Shown here in pieces: positions 26,958 to 33,088 of a stretch of DNA of 64,000 bases (its first letter is position 1; the number at the start of each line of letters is the position of its first letter). Made by a program: the position numbers and the translations under genes. This DNA comes from a virus. The DNA is taken from the IMG/VR virus record IMGVR_UViG_3300005264_000255, positions 1 to 64,000 of that record. The stretch is one strand, 5' to 3'. Below the pieces are notes generated by a model. The model saw nothing but the letters and a program-made list of their open reading frames with translations. It had not been told where the DNA came from and ran no database searches.

Positions 26958-28627
26958 CTATCTATAACTATTAATGAACTGGTTATTATAATTAGTGTTA
27001 GTGTTATTGAAATTGGTATTTTGTGAACCAAATGACATATTACCTACAGCTGAATTATTGAATGATTGTAAAACAGATTGTAAGTTACTGTTATTAATGT
27101 ATCCAATATTAGGAGCTTAATTTCTAGATTTAACATACTTGATAATTTGTTAAGTACTTCTAGTTTTAATGTATATGGATCTTTACCCGTACATCCCATA
27201 CATATACTAGTTGATGTATTTGAAGTGTTCCAGTCATCAACTAGTTTTGCATCATTTGTATTTTCAGTAATAAATACTACATCTATTTCAGATAAATCTC
27301 TTACATTTTGTTCACCATCTAGGAACTCACCTATAGGAATATAAGAACCTTCATTAGCAAGAACTTTTATGTTTGGTAAATCATAACCAATAAGAGCACT
27401 TGCCTCATTAAGGATAAGGTCATTTGCAGCAGCTTTATGTTTGTTATCTAATAACGCAACAAATGGTTTCATAAATGAATAATCAGCACCATATAGTTCA
27501 ACCTCTAATACAAAGTTTGGATTAAGTCTAAAGTGTGTGTTAATGATGTCCTGTATCATTTGTGGTTGAGCACTTTCATCTCTGAATGAAATCTTTTCAC
27601 CTAGAGCGTTTGCGTCACCTTTGTAGTTAAGTATGTAGTTTAACGGTCCAGCATCATTAGCAATAATAAGTTGTTTCAAAGTTTCTTTGTTAGTAAAGAT
27701 AGCAGAGTTAATTAAACCAAGTAAAACATATGATAAACTTGTACCAGCTGCACTAAACTCATTGAACTTGATGATTGGCTCAGCTATATTTCTATCTTGA
27801 CCAGTGTACTGTAGATTTTCTCTACCTAGAATGAAGTCTAATACACCTGTTTGATTTACCAAGTTAATCTTTTTACTACTTGTGTTAAAACCTCTAATAT
27901 TATTTTTAGACGATAACGATGTTAAAAGATTGAAGTCAGTTCTAACTGGTCTACCAATCTTGTTATAAACTGTACCAGTAGTTAGTGATAACTCTACATT
28001 AACACCTGTTTGGTTAGCAGTACAATAATCCTGTATACCTGGAATAGTAGGGTTTTTAAAGCTACCTACTTCTAAGTAGTATTTAGTAGCAATGACATTG
28101 TGAATATATCTTGCGATACTTATACCTGTTGTAGTCATGTCGATAGAATGTGATAGTACGAAACCATCTAATGAAACATGTGGTACATTTGGATACTTAG
28201 AGTTGACAATTTCATTAATTTTATCATAAGTACCTTTTACGAATACATCACTTGTTACAAGACCAGCATCACTATTTCTAATTTGTTGTTCAGCTACAAT
28301 TTGAGTTACATTTAATGGCTCTCTACCTGTTGCTTCAACGATAGCTAAGAAGCTATAGACAACATTGTTTTCACCTTTGTAAGCATATAACACACCACCG
28401 AACTCGCCATCTAATATTTCTTTTTCTAATTTAAAGATTTTGATTTCAATTTGAAAATCTTTAGCTGCCTCTACAGAAGCTAATGATAAATCGTTCAATG
28501 CTTTATTGCTACCAAAGTTATGAAGTAGTCCTGAACCAATACCAGATAAACCTAGAATACTTATGTTTGTACCATTGTTAGGAGTCTCTTCTTTAATGTC
28601 GTTAGTCTCGCTGCGAGTTTCATTCAC
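26958..28627 (-). CDS. abundant-type phage protein, possible nuclear shell protein (chimallin); frame broken near 27118
   Basis: A GTG start at 28627 gives a protein beginning MNETRSETNDIKEE. The uninterrupted frame ends at 27044 with an implausible hydrophobic tail. Shifting by -1 at GAAATTAAGCTCCT (about 27118) continues as LEIKAPNIGYINNSNLQSVL with a Gly/Asn/Gln-rich tail ending FINSYR at 26958, next to the shared terminator, so one A is probably missing. The body is a soluble mixed fold of about 480 residues with flexible ends. Size, tails and lack of enzyme motifs would suit the shell protein that phages with PhuZ use to build their nucleus, but I cannot confirm any sequence match; a virion protein is equally possible. 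Confidence 0.5.
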
Positions 28628-28690
28628 GTTTGTTAACTTAGCTCTTAACGGGTTATATAAATAAATTTATTTTAATGATTTTCATTTTCT

Positions 28691-28694
28691 TTGA
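28691..28694 (+). promoter_or_regulatory. TTGA-type leader element
   Basis: TTGAAATAAATTTATATATAGG precedes the AGGAG of the gene at 28720. Confidence 0.4.
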
Positions 28695-28719
28695 AATAAA
28701 TTTATATATAGGAGTGGAT

Positions 28720-29796
28720 ATGTTTAACAATCTTTGGGATAGAGATAGAAGATACCGTACACATGTATACGGTAACATGGAAGTTATAAAGCAAAATATT
28801 AATGATTCCCTTTTCACAGTACGTAATTATTATACCGATAAAGACCTGTTTGTAAGAAAACCTAATATTCTAGTCACTTTAATTAATTCTTTAAATATTG
28901 ATTTTACTAAAGATCCAACAGACGTATTCATTCATTTAACAGAAACTGCATACTACCGTGCCAACAGTTTAAAGTTGGTTACATCTAATAATAAGAATAG
29001 TTTCTCTTTTAACAATACGGTTATTCGTAACATGGATGAGTATTTCATCTATACAGAGGATACTTTCGATTATACTGACGATATTAACTATTTTAACTTA
29101 ACACCTATTAAATGTATACATAATACGCTAGACCATGTTTTCCTTACACATCCACAAAAGTTTAATGATACCTTAAAAGGATTTGATTACAGTATATACA
29201 GTATAGATGTTATTATGTTAGGAATGCAATATTATCATTGGTATAAATATAGGATGTTTATGTCTGAGTCTACAGATGCTGCTAAGTTCATATATGGAAT
29301 ACCTTTAGTAAATAGTATAAATAGTATATTTGATATAAATTTAAGTAATAGGTTTATTAGGAAGATGAATGATGAGGATGTTAGTGATTATACTAATCAT
29401 AACGTTTTTAATCTTAGAGATGATTCTAAGAGGATTGATAAGCTATTAGACTTCTATGTTAAGCAAATGTCTAAGGATAATAGAATATACTACTCAGAGG
29501 CTTTATATGGTATTCCATTAATGATTACTAACAATGCCTTAGATATTATAAATATTCCACAGATACGTTATAATACGAATAATAAATGGATGGCTTGGTT
29601 GTTACGTATTGACTACTTTATATTCCTTTTAACTTTTATAGACAGTAAGCTTAACAGAGATACTATTAGTGAAATTAAAATGTTACTTAATTATGATATT
29701 GGTAATAGGGTATTTGATATACCTAATAAAGATTTAAAATTTACTTTACAAGAAAAGATATACAATTTAACAAAATTAATAAATAAGGAGTTATGA
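28720..29796 (+). CDS. probable virion structural protein, 358 aa
   Basis: I choose the ATG at 28720 because AGGAG lies five to nine bases upstream; an upstream ATG at 28675 has no ribosome site. The product is rich in Tyr, Asn and Asp with helical segments (IYSIDVIMLGMQYYHWYKYR). No enzymatic motif is present. It is coupled to the next gene by an overlap at 29793-29796. A tail or head structural role is inferred from composition and operon style. Confidence 0.55.
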   Translation: MFNNLWDRDRRYRTHVYGNMEVIKQNINDSLFTVRNYYTDKDLFVRKPNILVTLINSLNIDFTKDPTDVFIHLTETAYYRANSLKLVTSNNKNSFSFNNTVIRNMDEYFIYTEDTFDYTDDINYFNLTPIKCIHNTLDHVFLTHPQKFNDTLKGFDYSIYSIDVIMLGMQYYHWYKYRMFMSESTDAAKFIYGIPLVNSINSIFDINLSNRFIRKMNDEDVSDYTNHNVFNLRDDSKRIDKLLDFYVKQMSKDNRIYYSEALYGIPLMITNNALDIINIPQIRYNTNNKWMAWLLRIDYFIFLLTFIDSKLNRDTISEIKMLLNYDIGNRVFDIPNKDLKFTLQEKIYNLTKLINKEL

Positions 29797-30377
29797 TGTC
29801 AGTTATAAAACATGCGATAGATAGAGTGCTATTAACAATACCTAAACATATACTTAAACTAGGTTTCTTAGAGGAGGTAAAAGCCTATCGTATAGAAACT
29901 ACTCTTGAACAACAGATAAGTAATTTAGTTATAGATAACATAGTACTAACTGATATAAATTTACTAGGAGGAATTACTGTAAAGATTCCCATAGATAAAT
30001 GTTATACATATGAGTATAGACATGCTAGTAATGTATGTAATCGTATCATCAAGGTACCTTTAACTTTAACTGGTAATAAAAAAGGACAAGTATTTAGTAA
30101 CCTTGACCTGATAGCTACTAATACCATTTTAGTTAATGATAATGTTTATAGTATATCATCAGGGTACATAGAGGTAGTCCTAGAGAACAATAAGAACCTA
30201 AGTAATATCAAACGTGGTAATCAGTTAGATTTCAGTGAGATGGTTATCCTAGCTACTAAATCATATATCTATAATAAACTAATCATTGATTTAGATAAAG
30301 GTTCTTTATACTATGGTCATGATTTAAATAAGGTATCCGATATAATAAGTAGTTACGAAACAGCCTACCCTGATTAG
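29796..30377 (+). CDS. unknown, probable structural protein, 193 aa
   Basis: Two ATGs lie in tandem (29793 and 29796). AGGAG is better spaced for the second. The protein is beta-rich (GGITVKIPIDKCYTYEYRHA) and lacks known motifs. It is the second gene of the 28720 unit and overlaps the end of the convergent lysozyme-like gene by four bases; unusually for this genome, no perfect hairpin separates the two. Confidence 0.6.
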   Translation: MSVIKHAIDRVLLTIPKHILKLGFLEEVKAYRIETTLEQQISNLVIDNIVLTDINLLGGITVKIPIDKCYTYEYRHASNVCNRIIKVPLTLTGNKKGQVFSNLDLIATNTILVNDNVYSISSGYIEVVLENNKNLSNIKRGNQLDFSEMVILATKSYIYNKLIIDLDKGSLYYGHDLNKVSDIISSYETAYPD

Positions 30378-30805
30378 GCATACTCCTTAGATCCATTGTA
30401 GCGTTCCCAGACGATCATCCAATTACCATAAAACTTATATGCTCTTTTTAACTTTTTTATAACATAGTCCTCAGCTATCTTAGGTTTCGTTAATAGAAGG
30501 GTACCATACTTCGATCGATTGTATCGAGTATCTGGTATTTTATGTTCCTTGAAATACCAGTAAAGACTTACGTTATATCTACTATAATCATTATGATCTA
30601 TAGATATCTGCCATCTACCACCTTTAGACTCTTGCCAACAAATTGCACCAAGAGACCATCCTACATCATATTTTACTCCAGTAATATATGAATTATAAAT
30701 TACTATCTTTTCATCGAAGGATAGGGAATTCCAATCTTTCTCTTCTGGTGACATAGCACCAAGTACTCCACATATTAACAATATTGTCAAAATTAATTTT
30801 ATCAT
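30374..30805 (-). CDS. secreted lysozyme-like lytic transglycosylase, 143 aa
   Basis: The first 18 residues (MIKLILTILLICGVLGAM) form a signal peptide or signal-anchor. The segment WSLGAICWQESKGG matches the catalytic region of SLT-type transglycosylases, with E59 as the acid. The C-terminal WMIVWERYNGSKEY is typical of the Y-x-N-G end of that fold. The enzyme would cut peptidoglycan glycan strands in the periplasm during lysis or entry. Export by its own signal could allow holin-independent release. It overlaps the 30802 gene by four bases and is transcribed from the early-type promoter at 31355. Confidence 0.7.
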   Translation of the reverse strand: MIKLILTILLICGVLGAMSPEEKDWNSLSFDEKIVIYNSYITGVKYDVGWSLGAICWQESKGGRWQISIDHNDYSRYNVSLYWYFKEHKIPDTRYNRSKYGTLLLTKPKIAEDYVIKKLKRAYKFYGNWMIVWERYNGSKEYA

Positions 30806-31299
30806 TTCCTCCAGTTATAGTATGTCAACCCCAATCTACCTATCATTTTCATAATAGCTTTTATTTCACGTACTTCTATATCTGAGTAATTGGGTAACTC
30901 TCGTCTTATAGAAAACTCATTAGAATTAATGAGTTCATTTAATTCTCTATATAACCTAGACTCATTAACATACTTAGGTTCTTTAAACGAACTACCGATA
31001 CTATCGTTTAGTTTAACTAACACCTTTCTATTAGCTAGAATATATTCAATTAATGAAGTTTTCATTTTTTCTATATCATTATTATCAGATAAGATTTTAT
31101 CTATAGGAATAATAACCTCTTTCAAAGGAATTACATGTCCAGATGATGAAGACTCCTCCGTGATTACAGATAACTCTATGTCATCTAAATCCTCGGTTTC
31201 TATTGTAGCAAGTTTGTCCATAAAGACAAACTTGCCGTTCTTGGTTTTAAACATTAACGGATTTTGTAATGTCTTTTTTGTGGTCACTATGAATTTCAT
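30802..31299 (-). CDS. unknown early-type protein, 165 aa
   Basis: This is the first gene behind the TATATTAC element at 31355, with AAAGGAG before the ATG. The N-terminal half (TTKKTLQNPLMFKTKNGKFV) is strand-like and the second half is helical and charged. No domain is recognised. ATGA coupling to the lysozyme-like gene means both are made together, which is curious if the promoter is early. Confidence 0.65.
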   Translation of the reverse strand: MKFIVTTKKTLQNPLMFKTKNGKFVFMDKLATIETEDLDDIELSVITEESSSSGHVIPLKEVIIPIDKILSDNNDIEKMKTSLIEYILANRKVLVKLNDSIGSSFKEPKYVNESRLYRELNELINSNEFSIRRELPNYSDIEVREIKAIMKMIGRLGLTYYNWRK

Positions 31300-31362
31300 A
31301 GCATCTCCTTTTAACTTAATATTTAACTATAATATTTAACCATAGTCTATCTAAGTAATATA
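31300..31362 (-). promoter_or_regulatory. early-type promoter and conserved leader
   Basis: TATATTAC (31355-31362 on minus) is followed by TTAGATAGACTATGGTTAAA and a TTATAGTTAAATATTAA block, almost identical to the leader upstream of phuZ at 59491-59564. Confidence 0.6.
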
Positions 31363-31382
31363 TATGTAATAAAAAGTGGAGA

Positions 31383-31405
31383 TTAGGATATTTCTAATAT
31401 CCTAA
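31383..31405 (-). terminator. hairpin terminator
   Basis: A 10-bp perfect stem (TTAGGATATT and complement) has a three-base loop. The stop of the KH-like gene lies in it, and the stem ends just before the 31355 promoter. Confidence 0.6.
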
Positions 31406-31943
31406 CAACATTAAATAATGTTAATATCTCACTTACTTCCCCAAGTTTCTTATTCTTAAAGAAGATATTATTATTAATAACTCTAATATTTAACTTTTTA
31501 CCAGAATGGCCAATAACGTTAACATCATAACGTTTATTATTCTTAAAAACATTTCTATCTGTAACATCAGATATCTTCCTGACGAAGTTCTCTTTATTCT
31601 TTATACATATGTTAAACTCTGGTACTAAGTAATTCTCACGAATGTTACCTATAGTTCTTTTAATTGTTGCTCCACCTGTACCCATGATAACCCCTCTATC
31701 TTTAGGGTCAGTAAATACCTGTACATTCTTATTTTCTAATATACGATTTAAAGGTATGACTGTATAGATATCAGCTATATCAGCCAGTCTAATACATACG
31801 TAATCATCCATGGATAACATTTCATCGTACAGATAATGTTCTAACATATCATATTCTAACGAAGGTTGAGTCTTATGTATTTCTTTTAGGGTAAATGTAT
31901 CGCCTAATCGTATTTTAGTATTCAGAAGTTTAATTGTTTCCAT
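31383..31943 (-). CDS. protein with KH-like RNA-binding motif, 186 aa
   Basis: Residues 84-97 read GVIMGTGGATIKRT, which has the hydrophobic-G-x-G-G-x-x-I-K pattern of the KH-domain nucleic-acid loop, followed by an ICIKN strand. Flanking sequence is mixed helix and strand. KH domains bind single-stranded RNA or DNA. The first 80 residues are not recognised. ATAGGAATTACAA precedes the ATG. The assignment rests on one motif, so the level is modest. Confidence 0.4.
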   Translation of the reverse strand: METIKLLNTKIRLGDTFTLKEIHKTQPSLEYDMLEHYLYDEMLSMDDYVCIRLADIADIYTVIPLNRILENKNVQVFTDPKDRGVIMGTGGATIKRTIGNIRENYLVPEFNICIKNKENFVRKISDVTDRNVFKNNKRYDVNVIGHSGKKLNIRVINNNIFFKNKKLGEVSEILTLFNVVRILEIS

Positions 31944-32000
31944 TTGTAATTCCTATTAATAATTTATATCTCAGTTAAGATGGTGTATTTAATAAAAAAA

Positions 32001-32026
32001 TAAAAGGAACTTCAACATTCCTTTTA
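32001..32026 (-). terminator. intrinsic terminator with T7 tract
   Basis: On minus, the 9-bp stem TAAAAGGAA/TTCCTTTTA with an eight-base loop is followed by TTTTTTTATT. The stop codon of the 39-aa frame lies in the stem. Confidence 0.75.
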
Positions 32027-32143
32027 CTGTATTTTAGAGTATATTTTAAAATATAGGTTAACTTGTTCACAAGTTAACCCTACCTTAACTAATCCCATAG
32101 AGACTAGCCAATCTTTAAACCTTTTCTTAGCTAACATAGACAT
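32024..32143 (-). CDS. small basic protein, 39 aa
   Basis: The frame starts in a TAATG overlap with the 32143 gene, has GGAG eight bases upstream and ends in the 32001 terminator stem, which together make it a credible gene. The product begins MSMLAKKRFKDWLVSMG and is basic with a short hydrophobic middle. An internal inverted repeat (GGTTAACTTG / CAAGTTAACC, 32056-32079) lies in the coding part. Function unknown. Confidence 0.6.
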   Translation of the reverse strand: MSMLAKKRFKDWLVSMGLVKVGLTCEQVNLYFKIYSKIQ

Positions 32144-32457
32144 TATAACATCTCCGTGGGTATTACCCTGTTTTTGTGTGAGTTAGATATAAACTCGTTT
32201 AGTTTAAAATCATGTGGTAAACTTCTACCATATGTTTTAATTAAATATATATCTAAATCATTAATATTATTAAACTCCTGTGTATTACATACACGACTAC
32301 TTTCCTCATATTCGTTGATAATGATACCACCATCTATACCGACAGACCCTGTTACTATATACTCTACGTCACTATACATAGTTGGATATTTAACATCTAC
32401 AGTAACAAATGTAGATGACTTTAGAGATAGCTCTATTTCATCTAACGATTTTAACAT
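32143..32457 (-). CDS. unknown early-type protein, 104 aa
   Basis: Its own TATATTAC promoter lies at 32513 and AAGGAG precedes the ATG. The protein is acidic with several strands (EYIVTGSVGIDGGIIINEYE) and has no known domain. It is coupled to the 39-aa gene at 32024. The two form a short operon closed by the terminator at 32001. Confidence 0.65.
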   Translation of the reverse strand: MLKSLDEIELSLKSSTFVTVDVKYPTMYSDVEYIVTGSVGIDGGIIINEYEESSRVCNTQEFNNINDLDIYLIKTYGRSLPHDFKLNEFISNSHKNRVIPTEML

Positions 32458-32512
32458 AACCTACTCCTTATGTAAGTGTGATAACGTTAATGATTAACTG
32501 TTATCTATATAA

Positions 32513-32520
32513 GTAATATA
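32513..32520 (-). promoter_or_regulatory. early-type promoter core TATATTAC
   Basis: CACTTATATATTACTTATAT on minus lies about 56 nt before the gene at 32457, followed by AGATAACAG. Confidence 0.55.
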
Positions 32521-32546
32521 TAAGTGAAAAGAAATGGACGTTAGTA

Positions 32547-32579
32547 TACCTGACATTACCATTACAGTAATGTCAGGTA
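32547..32579. terminator. 13-bp hairpin upstream of the early promoter
   Basis: TACCTGACATTAC pairs with GTAATGTCAGGTA around a seven-base loop. No gene ends here. It may insulate the 32513 promoter or end a transcript coming from the non-coding region to its right. Confidence 0.35.
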
Positions 32580-32835
32580 GGTTTAGTTTGTTTCTGGATG
32601 AGGTGTAATGTACGGTATGTCGTATAAATAAAAAAAACGCATAATTCACAATGTTGTCTTAACTGTCTATCTGGAACTTAATGCTCATTGTTGTGTTAAC
32701 TACATAACTGTCTATCTTGTGTTATTTAAATTTTATCCTTAAAATTTGTTTATAATATTTACCTAAAATTTACTTAAAATTTGTATATAATTTTATTTAC
32801 TTATATAATTAATTGAAATATAATATAATATAATA
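32580..32835. other. AT-rich non-coding region with short direct repeats
   Basis: No open frame is credible. The 13-mer TAACTGTCTATCT occurs at 32660 and 32705. A 19-mer CTTAAAATTTGT[T/A]TATAAT occurs at 32738 and 32773, 35 bp apart, in a run that is almost pure A/T. Each 19-mer ends in a TATAAT box. This could be a promoter pair for a non-coding RNA or an unwinding region of an origin; neither is shown. Confidence 0.4.
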
Positions 32836-32864
32836 AAGAGGACTTCGTCCTCTTATTTTTTTTC
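32836..32864 (+). terminator. strong intrinsic terminator with no coding gene upstream
   Basis: AAGAGGAC pairs with GTCCTCTT around TTC and is followed by ATTTTTTTTC. The nearest plus-strand gene upstream ends at 30377 with minus-strand genes between, so this probably ends a non-coding plus-strand transcript. Confidence 0.75.
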
Positions 32865-32911
32865 TTTATTTTTTTTCTTTGTTGTGTGTAGGTACAGGTT
32901 AGGTATGGTAT

Positions 32912-32978
32912 AGGCTGGACAATAGTCTGATCAGTCTTACTTAGCTCTCCCCCAATGAAATGGTCATTGGTCCAGTCT
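32912..32978 (+). ncRNA. possible structured RNA element
   Basis: A nine-base-pair outer stem (AGGCTGGAC 32912-32920 with GTCCAGTCT 32970-32978, one G-U pair) encloses an adjoining hairpin (CAATGA/TCATTG) and a palindrome CTGATCAG. The GC content is higher than in the flanks. It may be an RNA, a leader of the helicase message or a protein-binding site. No tRNA fold fits. Confidence 0.3.
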
Positions 32979-33064
32979 TCACTTTAGCATGATAATTTAT
33001 ATATCATATTATATATATTAGAAAGTTAAATATTTTTATATAAAATAGATAATGATAAGATTTA

Positions 33065-33068
33065 TTGA
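33065..33068 (+). promoter_or_regulatory. TTGA-type leader element
   Basis: TTGAATATACTATAAAGG lies just before the helicase start, one of the clearest examples of this leader. Confidence 0.45.
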
Positions 33069-33088
33069 ATATACTATAAAGGAACATA

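Noticed and set aside
32880-33000. Possible tRNA
   Set aside because: The outer stem is acceptor-like in length, but there is no TPsiC arm, anticodon stem or CCA-type end, so only a generic structured element is proposed.
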